DNA of 64,000 bases from an uncultured Clostridia bacterium (lineage in GTDB: Bacteria > Bacillota > Clostridia > Oscillospirales > Ruminococcaceae), in NCBI GenBank assembly GCA_947089135.1, contig CAMUJF010000005.1, positions 1 through 64,000 of the forward strand, in the 5' to 3' direction. Positions 17,759 to 28,261 of this stretch are shown here, one piece after another (position 1 is the first letter of the stretch; each line of letters begins with the position of its first letter). The position numbers and the translations under genes are program-made. The notes below the pieces were generated by a model. The model searched no databases, was not told where the DNA came from, and saw nothing but the letters and a program-made list of their open reading frames with translations.

Positions 17759-18250
17759 TTATGACTCGGACAATTCCAAAAATTCTACTTTATCGGTGTT
17801 TGAAATGCCGATATACATTTTACAGGTGTACCGCCCTTTTGTACAGAAATGCTCCATAACATATTTTGCAGTATGTGGCATCCGCAATGAAAGTATCTCA
17901 TCAAGTGCAAACCATTTACATATGCCCTCTGCAGAGACAAAATCATCATTAACATATTCCCTTACGTCCGCAAAAAAATAATAATTTTGTCTGATCTCTC
18001 CGTTTGTTTTTCTAAGCGTAATATACCGCAGCTTTAAGTTTTCAATGTCATCAGAATTCAGACCAAGCTCCTCGTGCATTTCACGCAGTACGCAAGCTGT
18101 CGCGTCATTCAATTCACAGCTTTCAAAATGACCGCCTGCCGAACCTATCCAAACATTATTGACGACCCTGCCGCCTTGTCTGTAAAGAAGAAGCACGCTT
18201 TCTCCTTTCAGCAAGTAAACGCTTGTCATGTTTCTCAGCTTGCCTTCCAT
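17759..18250 (-). CDS. NUDIX hydrolase inside the V-ATPase operon
   Basis: The 163-residue protein carries the Nudix box: GGHFESCELNDATACV followed by REMHEELGL, which fits G-x5-E-x7-R-E-U-x-E-E-x-G-U for Mg-dependent pyrophosphate hydrolysis. It lies 12 bp after subunit B and 35 bp before subunit D on the same strand and has its own ribosome site (AGAGGA). The substrate, perhaps an oxidised or non-canonical nucleotide, cannot be told from the sequence. No link to the pump is known to me. Confidence 0.87.
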   Translation of the reverse strand: MEGKLRNMTSVYLLKGESVLLLYRQGGRVVNNVWIGSAGGHFESCELNDATACVLREMHEELGLNSDDIENLKLRYITLRKTNGEIRQNYYFFADVREYVNDDFVSAEGICKWFALDEILSLRMPHTAKYVMEHFCTKGRYTCKMYIGISNTDKVEFLELSES

Positions 18251-18262
18251 AATAATGTCCTC

Positions 18263-19657
18263 TTATGCAAATAATTCAACGGCATTTGGATTGTATTTTT
18301 CATCAAGCAGCTTTTCATTTACCCTGTCAAGAGCTGATTTAGGCAGCAGCGATAAAAGATTCCACCCCAAGTCGAGAGTCTCATCAATAGAGCGGTTTTC
18401 ATCAAAACGTTGGCTCACAAAGTATTTTTCAAACTTTTTGCCGAATTCAATATAAGCCTTATCAAGATCGGAGAGTTCGTCCTCACCGATAACCGAAGCC
18501 AAGGCACGAGCGTCCATTACTTTTGCGTAGCAGGCAAAAAGCTGATTGGAAACGTCCGAATGGTCTGAACGAGTATAGCCTTCTCCGATACCGTCTTTCA
18601 TCAGACGCGAAAGTGACGGAAGAACCGAAATAGGCGGATATATACCCGACTGATCCAATCCCCTGTCAAGAACGATCTGTCCCTCGGTGATGTAGCCGGT
18701 AAGATCGGGAACAGGGTGAGTAATATCGTCATTAGGCATTGTAAGAATCGGTATCTGTGTTACCGAACCCTCGGAGTCCTTTATAACTCCCGCGCGCTCA
18801 TACAGCGAGGCAAGGTCTGAATACAGATATCCCGGAAAGCCCTTACGTCCCGGAATCTCTCCCTTTGAGGACGAAAACTCGCGGACAGCTTCCGCATAAG
18901 ATGTCATATCGGTAAGGATTACCAAAATGTGCATATTTTTCTCAAACGCCAAATATTCAGCAGCGGTAAGCGCACACCGCGGCGTGAGGATACGTTCAAT
19001 TATAGGGTCGTTTGAAAGATTCAGAAACATTGCAACCTTTTGCAGAACGCCGCTTTCCTCAAAGCTTCTTCTGAAATAGTCAGCAACGTCATTTTTAACG
19101 CCCATTGCAGCAAAAACTACTGCGAACTCCTGACCGCTTTCCTCAGCAATCTCTGCCTGACGGACTATCTGTACAGCAAGCTTATTGTGAGAAAGTCCGG
19201 AACCTGAAAAAATCGGAAGTTTTTGTCCCCTGATAAGAGTCATAAGCGCGTCAATAGAGGAAATCCCCGTATGAATATAGTTTCTCGGATAAGAACGCGA
19301 AACAGGATTCAAGGGCTTTCCGTTGATATCGGCAGTTTTTTCCGCGTAGATGTCACCAAGACCGTCCACAGGTCTGCTTGCGCCGTTAAAGACTCTTCCC
19401 AAAATTTCAGGTGAAAGAGGCATTTCCATAGGTCTGCCCATAAATCTTGTTCTTGTATTTTTAAGGGATAAACCGTTCGTACCCTCAAATACCTGCAAAA
19501 CAGCCTTGTTTCCCGAAATTTCAACAACTCGCCCTATCCTTGCCGAACCGTCGTTTAAACGTATTTCGACAACTTCATCGTAAGAAGCTCCCTCAACTCC
19601 GTCAAGAACAACAAGAGGACCGTTAATTTCATTTAATCCAACATATTGCAGACTCAT
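18263..19657 (-). CDS. atpB: V/A-type ATPase subunit B
   Basis: The 464-residue non-catalytic subunit forms the A3B3 head with subunit A. It shows the family opening [20 protein letters not shown], the [20 protein letters not shown] block, and no complete Walker A loop, as expected for B (here [11 protein letters not shown]). Its ATG shares one base with the stop codon of subunit A (TAATG), so translation of the two is coupled. Confidence 0.95.
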   Translation of the reverse strand: MSLQYVGLNEINGPLVVLDGVEGASYDEVVEIRLNDGSARIGRVVEISGNKAVLQVFEGTNGLSLKNTRTRFMGRPMEMPLSPEILGRVFNGASRPVDGLGDIYAEKTADINGKPLNPVSRSYPRNYIHTGISSIDALMTLIRGQKLPIFSGSGLSHNKLAVQIVRQAEIAEESGQEFAVVFAAMGVKNDVADYFRRSFEESGVLQKVAMFLNLSNDPIIERILTPRCALTAAEYLAFEKNMHILVILTDMTSYAEAVREFSSSKGEIPGRKGFPGYLYSDLASLYERAGVIKDSEGSVTQIPILTMPNDDITHPVPDLTGYITEGQIVLDRGLDQSGIYPPISVLPSLSRLMKDGIGEGYTRSDHSDVSNQLFACYAKVMDARALASVIGEDELSDLDKAYIEFGKKFEKYFVSQRFDENRSIDETLDLGWNLLSLLPKSALDRVNEKLLDEKYNPNAVELFA

Positions 19658-21417
19658 TACTTTACGACCTCCGTTTCAAGAGTACTTATCTGCCGCGACA
19701 TTTCGTCAGCAAGAGTTTTAAAGAGCTGTGGCCTGTCGTTAGGTATATCATACTTCATTTTAACGACCTTTTCAAATATTCCGGCAAATGTGATAGCATT
19801 TACAGTAACTCCCCTGCCGACTGCTTCCGCGCACTTATCATATAAATCCAGTATTATTCCCATCATGCTGAACTGCTTTTCGAGGGGTACATAGGTGTCG
19901 TCCTTGTGGTATGCATTTTGCTGCAAAAATCCCACGCGTACAACGCGCGCGATCTCAATAACCAGTTTCTGATCCTCGGGAAGAACGTCAGAGCCGATAA
20001 GCTTTACGATCTCCATAAGCTTGTTTTCTTCGTGAAGAATATTAGCGATTCTTTGACGGTACGCCAGAAAATCAGGATTTACCTTTTCGCTGTAGTAATC
20101 TGCAAGATCGTCTATATATTCGGAATAGCTATCATTCCAGTTAATAGCAGGATAGTGTCTCGCATATGCAAGGGACTTATCAAGAGCCCAAAAGCAGCGT
20201 ACAAAACGCTTGGTATTTTGGGTAACAGGCTCGGAAAAATCCGAACCCTGGGGAGAAACAGCTCCGATTATCGAAACTGACCCCTCTTTACCGCCAAGAG
20301 TTTTAACATATCCTGCGCGCTCGTAAAATTCAGAAATTCTCGACGGCAGATATGCCGGAAATCCCTCCTCTGCGGGCATTTCTTCAAGACGTCCGCTTAT
20401 TTCGCGGAGAGCCTCAGCCCAACGTGAAGTAGAATCCGCCATTATAGCAATGTGATAACCCATGTCGCGGTAGTATTCCGCAAGAGTAATACCCGTATAT
20501 ATAGATGCTTCACGTGCGGCAACAGGCATATTTGACGTATTAGCAATAAGAACAGTCCTATCGGTCAGAGCCTTACCAGTTCTTGGGTCAACAAGCTCGG
20601 AAAATTCCTCCAAAACCTGAGTCATTTCATTTCCGCGTTCTCCACAGCCGATGTATACAATAATATCAGCGTCGCACCATTTCGCAAGCTGATGCTGAGT
20701 CATGGTCTTTCCCGTACCGAAGCCACCGGGAACAGCAGCTGTACCGCCCTTTGCAATAGGAGCGATCGTGTCGATGACACGCTGTCCGGTAACAAGGGGC
20801 ATACTTATAGGAAGTCTTTCTTTAAACGGACGGCTTTTTTTAATAGGCCACTTTTGAACTAATGTCAGTTCTACTGTCTTTCCGTCATCGGTTTTAAGTT
20901 CAATTATTTTATCTGTGATCTTGTGCCAACTGTTTTTAGCGACCCAGACAACTTCTCCGCAAACGTTCGGCGGAACCATACAGCGGTGCTCAATAACCGG
21001 CGTTTCGGGACAAGTAGCGTAAATATCGCCTCCGCTGAGACGGTCTCCCTCTGCAACAGTTATGGTTACCTCAAATTTTTTGTTGGTATCCAGCGCCGGA
21101 ACGTTAGCACCCTCGGCAATAAAAGCTCCGCTTATTTCCTCAAGCTTTTTGAGAGGACGTTCTATTCCGTCAAAAATGTTGGACAGAATTCCGGGTCCAA
21201 GAGTTGCGGACATGGGCATACCGCTGCCTTCGACAGACTCTCCGGGTTTAAGTCCCGTGGTGGACTCATATACCTGAATAGTTGTCTCATCGGAGTTTAT
21301 ACCGATAACCTCGCCGATAAGACGTTTTTCACCGACATACACCATTTCAAGCATTGAAAAATCTTTTGTATCTCTTACCTTAACAACAGGTCCGTTTATG
21401 GAAAAAATTGTATTCAA
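19657..21417 (-). CDS. atpA: V/A-type ATPase catalytic subunit A
   Basis: The 586-residue catalytic subunit hydrolyses or makes ATP. The Walker A loop is GGFGTGKTM, and the A-type insertion domain is present (about residues 110-190), as is [11 protein letters not shown]. The start codon is TTG, with GGAGG seven bases upstream; no nearby ATG gives the conserved N-terminus ([15 protein letters not shown]). It follows subunit E by 33 bp. Confidence 0.96.
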   Translation of the reverse strand: MNTIFSINGPVVKVRDTKDFSMLEMVYVGEKRLIGEVIGINSDETTIQVYESTTGLKPGESVEGSGMPMSATLGPGILSNIFDGIERPLKKLEEISGAFIAEGANVPALDTNKKFEVTITVAEGDRLSGGDIYATCPETPVIEHRCMVPPNVCGEVVWVAKNSWHKITDKIIELKTDDGKTVELTLVQKWPIKKSRPFKERLPISMPLVTGQRVIDTIAPIAKGGTAAVPGGFGTGKTMTQHQLAKWCDADIIVYIGCGERGNEMTQVLEEFSELVDPRTGKALTDRTVLIANTSNMPVAAREASIYTGITLAEYYRDMGYHIAIMADSTSRWAEALREISGRLEEMPAEEGFPAYLPSRISEFYERAGYVKTLGGKEGSVSIIGAVSPQGSDFSEPVTQNTKRFVRCFWALDKSLAYARHYPAINWNDSYSEYIDDLADYYSEKVNPDFLAYRQRIANILHEENKLMEIVKLIGSDVLPEDQKLVIEIARVVRVGFLQQNAYHKDDTYVPLEKQFSMMGIILDLYDKCAEAVGRGVTVNAITFAGIFEKVVKMKYDIPNDRPQLFKTLADEMSRQISTLETEVVK

Positions 21418-21450
21418 GTCTATACCTCCTTATTGAGAAACGCCGTCATA

Positions 21451-22038
21451 TTATTCGGCAAAAACATTTTTTCCCGTAAAAACGCGCCTTTGTTCCTCTA
21501 TAGCCGAATCAAAGGTCTTGTCAGAAATAATACCTTTTTCGACATTATAGACAGCCAATCCTCCGAGTTGTATTTTCTCATCCGGCAAAAATGTCGCATT
21601 GCAGGACGGGATAGCTTTTTTCAAAGTGTCGGCATATTTCATATCATCAGGTGAAAGAAATATTTCGGAGTTTTCGGAAACGTGCATAAGCAACAGATTT
21701 TTTATCAGCAAATTAACATACTTCTGATCTTCACGGAAATTCGCAAGCCTTTTTTTTACTGAATCGAAAACCATATCAGCAAGCTTGTCACGGTGCTCTA
21801 TGACTGATTTTTTCATATTAAGTTCAGCTTTTGACACGTCACGTAAATATAAACTGCCATTTTTTGCGGAAACTGAACCGATTGTTTTTCCCGTTTCATC
21901 TGCCGAAAAATTTTCAGCCTCGGCAAGAACAGCTTTTTTTCTTTTTTCAGCGTCAGCAAGAATACGGCTTACTTCCCCATCGATCTCGTCGTTCACAGCG
22001 TCTATGAATACTTTCAGCTTTTCGTTTTTATTGTCCAT
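21451..22038 (-). CDS. atpE: V/A-type ATPase subunit E
   Basis: The 195-residue peripheral-stalk subunit has a long N-terminal coiled coil (about residues 8-100, rich in K, E and A) and a globular C-terminal domain with FLSPDDMKYADT and LGGLAVYN, typical of NtpE. It pairs with subunit G to hold the head to subunit I. AAAGGAG lies before the ATG. Confidence 0.87.
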   Translation of the reverse strand: MDNKNEKLKVFIDAVNDEIDGEVSRILADAEKRKKAVLAEAENFSADETGKTIGSVSAKNGSLYLRDVSKAELNMKKSVIEHRDKLADMVFDSVKKRLANFREDQKYVNLLIKNLLLMHVSENSEIFLSPDDMKYADTLKKAIPSCNATFLPDEKIQLGGLAVYNVEKGIISDKTFDSAIEEQRRVFTGKNVFAE

Positions 22039-22075
22039 CAGAATTCTCCTTTTAGGCAGAATAGAAAGAATACGC

Positions 22076-22384
22076 CTACAGCTTTAATCCGATAGCGGAT
22101 TCAATATAGCTTGATATCGTTTCATTGATATTTGATGTAGCATGACGGTCCGGGATCTCCACAATAAGCGGCTGCCTGCGGTTCAGTTTATAATCGTAAA
22201 CAAGCTCTCTGCACAGCTTTATCAACTTTTCTGTAATAAGTATCACAGCGATGTCCTTATCATCCGCCGCGTTAAGCAAAGCTTCGCGTACTTCATCCGG
22301 CTTGTGAACAACTATACCCTCTATCCCTGCAAGTCTCATTCCCATCTGAGTATCCACATTATCGCTTATTAAGTAAAAGCGCAT
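22076..22384 (-). CDS. atpF: V/A-type ATPase subunit F
   Basis: The 102-residue rotor-associated regulatory subunit shows the family pattern: MRFYLISDN, GMRLAGIEGIVV, DIAVILITEKL and IVEIPDRH. The ATG at 22384, with GGAGG five bases before it and 13 bp past the end of subunit K, is the likely start; 13 codons of open frame upstream overlap subunit K. Confidence 0.9.
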   Translation of the reverse strand: MRFYLISDNVDTQMGMRLAGIEGIVVHKPDEVREALLNAADDKDIAVILITEKLIKLCRELVYDYKLNRRQPLIVEIPDRHATSNINETISSYIESAIGLKL

Positions 22385-22397
22385 AACAGCCTCCGTT

Positions 22398-22853
22398 TTA
22401 AACAAACAGCATACACAAAGCAACTATAAATCCGTAAAGCGCACAGGCTTCACCAAGAGCAACGAATATCAGCGCCTTTGAGAAAGACTTTGGATCCTCG
22501 CTTACCGCGCCTATAGCCGCAGGAGCAGCCGCTGCAATAGCGATACCGCCGCCTATAGCTCCCAGTCCTACTGCAAGAGCGGAAGCAATGTACATTAATC
22601 CGTCCGAGCCGCCATTGTCCTCAGTTTCATCAGTCTCAGCTGAAACTGAAGCATTGCTATTCTCATTGTCAGCATAAGCGTTCAAACCGAAAGGGAGTAC
22701 TGCACAGATTGCCATTACTCCAAAGAATGCGCAAAAGTTTACTAAAAAGGCGTTTTTAATAGATTTGCCGCTTTTACGCTTTTTGAGTGCGGAAAGGATA
22801 GGCAGCATAAGAAGTCCTACAACAACTGCGGGAATCAAAAAATAAATAAGCAT
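22398..22853 (-). CDS. atpK: V/A-type ATPase membrane rotor subunit K (proteolipid)
   Basis: The 151-residue rotor-ring subunit ends with a classic two-helix hairpin (residues 86-151): a glycine-rich helix GLGAIGGGIAIAAAAP, the loop SEDPKSFSKA, then a helix with the ion-carrying glutamate E135 in ALGEACALYG. It is preceded by two hydrophobic helices (about 2-22 and 36-60) and an acidic segment at 62-85. The last part of helix two ends AYA-D, which looks like a signal-peptidase site. The glycine-rich helix lacks the glutamine used by sodium-binding rings, so proton use is possible; this is inference. The ATG at 22853 has GGAGG eight bases upstream. Confidence 0.9.
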   Translation of the reverse strand: MLIYFLIPAVVVGLLMLPILSALKKRKSGKSIKNAFLVNFCAFFGVMAICAVLPFGLNAYADNENSNASVSAETDETEDNGGSDGLMYIASALAVGLGAIGGGIAIAAAAPAAIGAVSEDPKSFSKALIFVALGEACALYGFIVALCMLFV

Positions 22854-22873
22854 AACAAAATCCTCCAAAAATA

Positions 22874-24811
22874 TTATTCTATGGTTTCGTCATAATTTAT
22901 TTTAACGGGCGTAAAGGGTACGCCGTCGCCCGAATAAAAACGTGAAAACAGCTCGTAAAATTCCAGACGCATTGCCTGAATGCACACCAAAAGAGCCTCA
23001 ATGCCCATTACGAAAACGTTTCCGAAAACCACCATAACAGGCGAAGCAGCAGCTGACATTCCTTTTGCCAAAGCCATTACAACTAACATCATCGAAGCGT
23101 GTGAAATAGCAAATCCTCCCACACGTACAAATGAAAGCGAATTGGACACATAGCTGAGGAGAAACTCAAATACCTCGAAGAAATTTGACGCTATAAAGTC
23201 ACCCACGCCGCCTTCCATTCTGTACTTTTTACCTTTTATCAGACAGGCAAGAGGCTCTCTCATAAACATCAAAATCAGCGGAAGAACAATGAGCAGCAAT
23301 ACATATGGAACGCTGAATACCTTTATGCCAAGCAGTGTACCAACCAGTCCGCCGAGTATCGAACCGAAGAACACAAGACCTGCAATACCGTTATTGCTGA
23401 ACAGAGCGTTTTCATAATCTCTGTTCTTGATTCCGGACACAATGTTTATCAGTATTGAAATGATTATCAGAAATACGCCAAGCGCAATAGTCGCCACAAG
23501 TATCGGTGCCACATTGTCCATGACTTTCAGCGGCAGGAAAGATATTCCAAGTTTTTCATATATCGGGTCAAGAAGCTCTTCATAGCCGAAAACACTTCCG
23601 TAAAGCAATCCGAAAATTGCTCCCGAAATTCCCACTCTTGAAATTATAGGACCCATCTGCCACTTTTTTAACTTACCCATAAGCGCACCAAAAATTGCAA
23701 GCACAAGCCCTTGTCCGAAATCACCGAACATTATTCCGAACAGCAGCATATAGGTTATAGCCACAAAATTTGTAGGGTTTATGCTATTATAGGACGGCAG
23801 ACCATACATTTCCACAAACATTGAAAAAGGTCTTGAAAACCAACTGTTTTTCAGTTTTATCGGAGGCGGGATCTTGCCGTTCATATCGGCGTGCTGAAGC
23901 GATACCGAAACGCTTTCAAGATTCCCGAACATTCCTGCGAAACGTTCAGAATCACTTCTCGGAACAAACCCCACAATATGGAACTTATCCTTTACAATAA
24001 CAGCCTTATTTCTTAAATCAAAGTTGTCGTGCTGTGTCTTGAGTCGTGAAAATATCTTACAAAGTTTTTCTGTCTTTAAAAGCATAAATTCGTCCAACTT
24101 TTTAACGCTGTCCTCAATAGCCTTTTTATCATCTTCGACCATTTTGTGAAGCTCGGAGGAAGCTGTCTCCGCGTCGCCGTGTACAAAATCAGGAATGTGA
24201 GTTCTCTCAAAATAGAGATTATCGAATATCTCCTCAACCTCGTCAAGATATGCTATGGGAACCAGATACATACCCCAGTAGTATTCCTGCTCCTGACTGA
24301 AATGAAAAAAGAAAAACGGTTTGTCATCATAATACGGCAGCTTTGCAAAACTGTCGGCGGGAAGACGTCCCATGCGTATTTTTATGTGTTCACAGTGGAA
24401 TATTTGCTGAAAATCAGCGGTTATACCCTGCAAATGATCCACTTGGTACATAGCCTGTTCATGAACTGAAAGCTGTTCCCTCGCCTTTTTTTCAGCGGCT
24501 TTATACTCGTCAAGAGTGTTGCTGACATCAGTCAGATACTTGTCCAGAACAGGAAGACTGTCCTTTTCCACATCGGAATAGTCCATGCTTTTAAATTCAA
24601 TTCCGGATCTGGCAGAAATTTCATTAAGCTTTTTTAACAGCGGCGTATAGGGGTTGTCCTCTTTAAGAGCTGTATACCCGCTTTTCTTATTGGCGACCTT
24701 TGAAGCCGACTCAATGTGAAAACATCCGCAGTCGCTGAGTTTGACAAGTACTGCGTTCAGGTCGTTTGTATGACCCGAAATATTCACAAATTCCATTTTT
24801 TCAATAGACAC
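22874..24811 (-). CDS. atpI: V/A-type ATPase subunit I (a-subunit, stator)
   Basis: The 645-residue protein has a cytoplasmic N-terminal half with coiled-coil stretches (about 90-130 and 215-270) that binds the peripheral stalks. The C-terminal half, from about residue 350, has seven to eight membrane helices that form the ion half-channels. Family blocks include PTNFVAITYMLLFGIMFGDFGQG and SYVSNSLSFVRVGGFAISHA, the latter with the essential arginine. The start is GTG with GAGGTG eight bases upstream. Confidence 0.94.
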   Translation of the reverse strand: MSIEKMEFVNISGHTNDLNAVLVKLSDCGCFHIESASKVANKKSGYTALKEDNPYTPLLKKLNEISARSGIEFKSMDYSDVEKDSLPVLDKYLTDVSNTLDEYKAAEKKAREQLSVHEQAMYQVDHLQGITADFQQIFHCEHIKIRMGRLPADSFAKLPYYDDKPFFFFHFSQEQEYYWGMYLVPIAYLDEVEEIFDNLYFERTHIPDFVHGDAETASSELHKMVEDDKKAIEDSVKKLDEFMLLKTEKLCKIFSRLKTQHDNFDLRNKAVIVKDKFHIVGFVPRSDSERFAGMFGNLESVSVSLQHADMNGKIPPPIKLKNSWFSRPFSMFVEMYGLPSYNSINPTNFVAITYMLLFGIMFGDFGQGLVLAIFGALMGKLKKWQMGPIISRVGISGAIFGLLYGSVFGYEELLDPIYEKLGISFLPLKVMDNVAPILVATIALGVFLIIISILINIVSGIKNRDYENALFSNNGIAGLVFFGSILGGLVGTLLGIKVFSVPYVLLLIVLPLILMFMREPLACLIKGKKYRMEGGVGDFIASNFFEVFEFLLSYVSNSLSFVRVGGFAISHASMMLVVMALAKGMSAAASPVMVVFGNVFVMGIEALLVCIQAMRLEFYELFSRFYSGDGVPFTPVKINYDETIE

Positions 24812-24850
24812 CTGACTGTCACCTCTTTATATTCTTATCGGAAAAATTCC

Positions 24851-25882
24851 CTAAGTTATAACAAGCGAAGCGATCTTATTTGACTCAACGCCGTATCGTA
24901 TGCCTTCGATAATACTTATGGTATTCTGGACTTCGGTCTCCAAGAGGAAAATAAAAGCGTAAACGCTGAGCGGAGCGGAGCCCGAACGTCTGAGAATGCT
25001 CCTTGCGTACTTGTATCTAAGTCTGCGTGCGCTTTGCTCAAGATCGGTTATGTCATATCCGTTTTTAATAATTTGCTTTCCGTAATAAGTTTTTGAAAAA
25101 CGCCTGATGAATTCCTCCGCATTTGGAGCGCTGTATATCTCACGATGTCTTTCCGCGGTGAGCCTGCCATAAATGGTAAGCATATCCTTTTCTATCTCAT
25201 CTTCCGATTCTCCGAAATATGCGGTAAGACGGTAGGAATTTATAATATTGATAAAATCAATTTCCGTTTCAAGAAAAGAAATAAACTGCTTTGAATCGCT
25301 GCTTCTGAAATCAGCGGAACTTCTCAGCATATTTATAAAATACGTCCTGAGCAGGGTCTCGCATTTTGTAACGTCTACTTTACCGTTCTCATCGGTAGAG
25401 ATATCTTTCAACACGCTGTAATACGGAGTTTTTTTAAGGAAATCGAGAAGCGCCTTAAAATCGTTTATCTTTGCAAGCTCCAGCAGATCGAACGACGTAA
25501 GATGATTGATATAGACCGGAACGTCCTGAATAAGCTTATCGGAACCCGCGTTGATGCAGCGTATGCACCTGAGTATCTCATCAATCTCTGTCTGTATTAT
25601 TTTATAGTTGTAAAACTTCTGCTTTGAGATATGCTCAAATCCGGTAATTCTCATGTATGTCTCAAAAACGCTTCTTCTCAGCAGATTTTCAAGCAGTCCC
25701 CTGTGAATGGTGTTCGTATCTATTGAAGCGAGAAGCTTGCTGTAGTATGTGTTCTTTTTAAGGTAATCCGCCACTTCAGAAACGCTCTGCCTGTTCATCA
25801 TTTCGGTATAATCCTGAGGTTTCAGACGTTTACCGTATATTGCCATTATCTTTGCCACAGTGGCATTGTAGTTTTTTTGCAC
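24851..25882 (-). CDS. atpC: V/A-type ATPase subunit C (AC39 family)
   Basis: The 343-residue helical subunit couples the central shaft to the membrane rotor ring. It shows the repeated helical layout of the AC39 family and ends with IEGIRYGVESNKIASLVI, close to the usual C-terminus. The start is GTG, with AAAGGAG about ten bases upstream. In this operon C comes second, right after G, rather than in the more common place between E and F. Confidence 0.9.
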   Translation of the reverse strand: MQKNYNATVAKIMAIYGKRLKPQDYTEMMNRQSVSEVADYLKKNTYYSKLLASIDTNTIHRGLLENLLRRSVFETYMRITGFEHISKQKFYNYKIIQTEIDEILRCIRCINAGSDKLIQDVPVYINHLTSFDLLELAKINDFKALLDFLKKTPYYSVLKDISTDENGKVDVTKCETLLRTYFINMLRSSADFRSSDSKQFISFLETEIDFINIINSYRLTAYFGESEDEIEKDMLTIYGRLTAERHREIYSAPNAEEFIRRFSKTYYGKQIIKNGYDITDLEQSARRLRYKYARSILRRSGSAPLSVYAFIFLLETEVQNTISIIEGIRYGVESNKIASLVIT

Positions 25883-25942
25883 GGCAAAGGCACTCCTTTC
25901 CCGAATAATAAATCATCCGCTTCCTTCTTCGGCTGTAAAACA

Positions 25943-26257
25943 TCAGATCATTGTTATAACGGCATTAAAAATATCGTCTTCCCATTCGGTATGATGTTTT
26001 TCGTATATACTGTCAAGACGTTTTATTTCGCCGTCCCTTTTCCGTTCTATTTCCGCAATCTTTTCATCGGTCTTGTTTTTCTCGTCGAGATTTATTTTCC
26101 TGATTTTTTCCTCGGCTTCTTTTAGCTTGCCACTAATGATCCTTTCCTTTTCAGCTTCGGCTTCGGCAATTATCTTATCTTTTTTCTGTTTTGCTTCTTC
26201 AAGACGAGTTTGAGCATTCTGTTCGATTTCAAGAATACTCGTAATAATATTTTCCAT
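25943..26257 (-). CDS. V/A-type ATPase subunit G/H (peripheral stalk)
   Basis: The 104-residue protein is one long charged helix rich in E, K and A (residues 5-90), as expected for the stalk partner of subunit E. It is the first gene of the V-ATPase operon. AAAGGGTGG lies before the ATG. The 64 bases separating it from the DUF711 gene show no clear promoter or terminator, so some read-through from the DUF711 and ACT genes is possible. Confidence 0.82.
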   Translation of the reverse strand: MENIITSILEIEQNAQTRLEEAKQKKDKIIAEAEAEKERIISGKLKEAEEKIRKINLDEKNKTDEKIAEIERKRDGEIKRLDSIYEKHHTEWEDDIFNAVITMI

Positions 26258-26321
26258 TCAACCACCCTTTCAGTACGCGGATAATCCTGCCGAGAAAATA
26301 ACGACAGAATCTTTTCCGAAA

Positions 26322-27677
26322 CTAATTTTTAAGGCTGTGAAGCGGCGCAGGAATCTGTCCTCCCCTGCCAATAAATTTAGACGGAGAGTAAGTGTTAACA
26401 CGCATAACCGGACCTTTTCCGAAAAGTCCGCCCCAGTCAAGAACGTCTCCTTCTTTCATTCCTATGGCGGGGATCACTCTTACAGCGGTAGTTTTGCCGT
26501 TCACCATTCCGATAGCGGCTTCATCGGCAATTATTGCTGAAATAACATCGTCCGTAGTATCCCCCGGAATGCAGATCATATCCAGACCAACTGAGCATAC
26601 TGCCGTCATAGCTTCAAGCTTTTCGATTGAAAGAGCGCCGCACTCGGCAGCTTCTATCATACCCGCATCCTCGGAAACGGGAATAAATGCTCCGGAAAGA
26701 CCTCCTATTCTGGAGCAAGCCATTACGCCGCCTTTTTTAACCGCATCGTTCAGCAGAGCAAGTGCAGCTGTAGTTCCGCAGGCTCCGCAGCGTTCCAGAC
26801 CTATCTCCTCAAGGATATGTGCAACACTGTCTCCTACTGCAGGAGTAGGCGCAAGGCTAAGGTCGACAATACCGAATGGAACGCCAAGTCTTTCTGAAGC
26901 GGTAACTCCCACAAGCTGTCCCACACGGGTAATCTTATATGAAGTTTTCTTGATAACATCGGAAATTCCTGTAATGTCAGCGTCAGGATATTTTTTCAGA
27001 GCCGAACGAACTACTCCCGGACCGGAAACTCCGACATTTATAATGCAGTCGGGCTCTCCTACACCGTGAAAAGCTCCCGCCATAAATGGGTTATCCTCGA
27101 CAGCGTTGCAGAATACTACGAGCTTAGCTGCTCCGAAGCATTGATTATCAACTGTAAGTTCCGCACTTTTTTTTACAATTCTTCCCATGATTTTACAAGC
27201 GTCAAGATTGATACCGGTTTTTGTGGAACCTACGTTTACCGACGAACACACGCAGGAAGTGGAAGCCAAAGCTTCGGGTATAGATTCGATGAGTCTTTCA
27301 TCGCCTGCCGAAAAACCTTTTTGAACTAAAGCGGAATATCCTCCGATAAGATTTACTCCGCAGACCTTTGCGGCTTTCTCCATTGTAAGAGCAAATTTTA
27401 CGGGACTTGCATTACAAGCGGCGGAAACGATAGTGATAGGCGTAACGGAAATACGCTTATTTATAATAGGTATGCCGTATTCCTTTTCTATGTCTTCTCC
27501 TACCCTGACAAGGTTCTGAGCGCAGCGTGTTATTTTATCATAGACTTTATCGCAAGCCTTGTCGATATCGCTGTCGATACAATCGAGAAGCGAAATTCCC
27601 ATTGTTATGGTGCGAATGTCAAGACATTCGTCTTGTATCATACGAATGGTTTCAAGTATATCGTGAACATTGATCAT
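26322..27677 (-). CDS. DUF711 / PFL-family protein (UPF0210)
   Basis: The 451-residue protein matches the DUF711 family across its length, with the glycine-rich blocks [29 protein letters not shown] and [10 protein letters not shown] glycyl-radical link has been proposed for the family from its fold, but no function is established. It lies 20 bp after an ACT-domain gene on the same strand, a pairing common in Firmicutes and suggesting regulation by a small ligand. Confidence 0.85.
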   Translation of the reverse strand: MINVHDILETIRMIQDECLDIRTITMGISLLDCIDSDIDKACDKVYDKITRCAQNLVRVGEDIEKEYGIPIINKRISVTPITIVSAACNASPVKFALTMEKAAKVCGVNLIGGYSALVQKGFSAGDERLIESIPEALASTSCVCSSVNVGSTKTGINLDACKIMGRIVKKSAELTVDNQCFGAAKLVVFCNAVEDNPFMAGAFHGVGEPDCIINVGVSGPGVVRSALKKYPDADITGISDVIKKTSYKITRVGQLVGVTASERLGVPFGIVDLSLAPTPAVGDSVAHILEEIGLERCGACGTTAALALLNDAVKKGGVMACSRIGGLSGAFIPVSEDAGMIEAAECGALSIEKLEAMTAVCSVGLDMICIPGDTTDDVISAIIADEAAIGMVNGKTTAVRVIPAIGMKEGDVLDWGGLFGKGPVMRVNTYSPSKFIGRGGQIPAPLHSLKN

Positions 27678-27697
27678 AGACAGTCTCCTAACAAAGG

Positions 27698-27967
27698 TTA
27701 AATTCTGTGCATGGACTCAAAGATTTCCTCATGCATAGTATGGATCTGAAGCCCAAGTTCTTCTCCGAGGCGGTTCATTCTGGTAACAAGCTCAGTAAAG
27801 TCTTTGTTCAGCTTGGAAATATCAACCAGCATTATCATAGCAAATAAATCCTGGAGCACGCTTTGGGTAACTTCTATTACATTTGCATTATATTCCGTGC
27901 AGATACCGCTTACCTTTGCGAGGATACCGACCGTATCCTTACCGATCACTGTAACAACTGCTCTCAT
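27698..27967 (-). CDS. ACT-domain protein (UPF0237 type)
   Basis: The 89-residue protein is a single ACT domain: [20 protein letters not shown] forms the first strand and helix, with the ligand-binding glycine in VGI. ACT domains bind amino acids or similar small molecules to control partner enzymes. Partner is probably the DUF711 protein encoded next. The ATG at 27967 has GGAGG eight bases upstream; earlier in-frame codons lack a ribosome site. Confidence 0.87.
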   Translation of the reverse strand: MRAVVTVIGKDTVGILAKVSGICTEYNANVIEVTQSVLQDLFAMIMLVDISKLNKDFTELVTRMNRLGEELGLQIHTMHEEIFESMHRI

Positions 27968-28005
27968 CAACAAAACCTCCGATAAAATTACAAATAAAAA
28001 CAAAA

Positions 28006-28034
28006 GATATAACTATAATATCACACTTTAACAA
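28006..28034 (-). promoter_or_regulatory. Possible promoter of the ACT-DUF711 unit
   Basis: On the minus strand: TTGTTA (28034-28029), 17 bp, TATATC (28011-28006). Only moderate fit, in an AT-rich stretch. Confidence 0.35.
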
Positions 28035-28261
28035 AAAATAAAAGGCAAAAATCAGACAAAAAAGAAGGTAAATTTTATGTGATTTTTTACAAAAAAGAGG
28101 TTGATTTTTAGGTAAATATGTTATGAATATGAACAAATGTATTTGTATGTTGATATTTCCTTGGCATAATTAATCCCCCTCATATGGCAATTCTTACTAT
28201 AACCGTAAGAGAGGGATTTTGTCATTGTCTATTTTTATATACTGGTTCTGTTCATTTTATT

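Noticed and set aside
26392..27069. 225-residue plus-strand frame
   Set aside because: Antisense to the DUF711 gene, with Ser/Pro/Thr-rich composition typical of a mirror frame.
28150..28225. Inverted repeat after the kinase-like remnant (AATCCC...GGGATT with inner CTTAC/GTAAG)
   Set aside because: No T-run on either strand and a long imperfect middle; not called as terminator or RNA gene.
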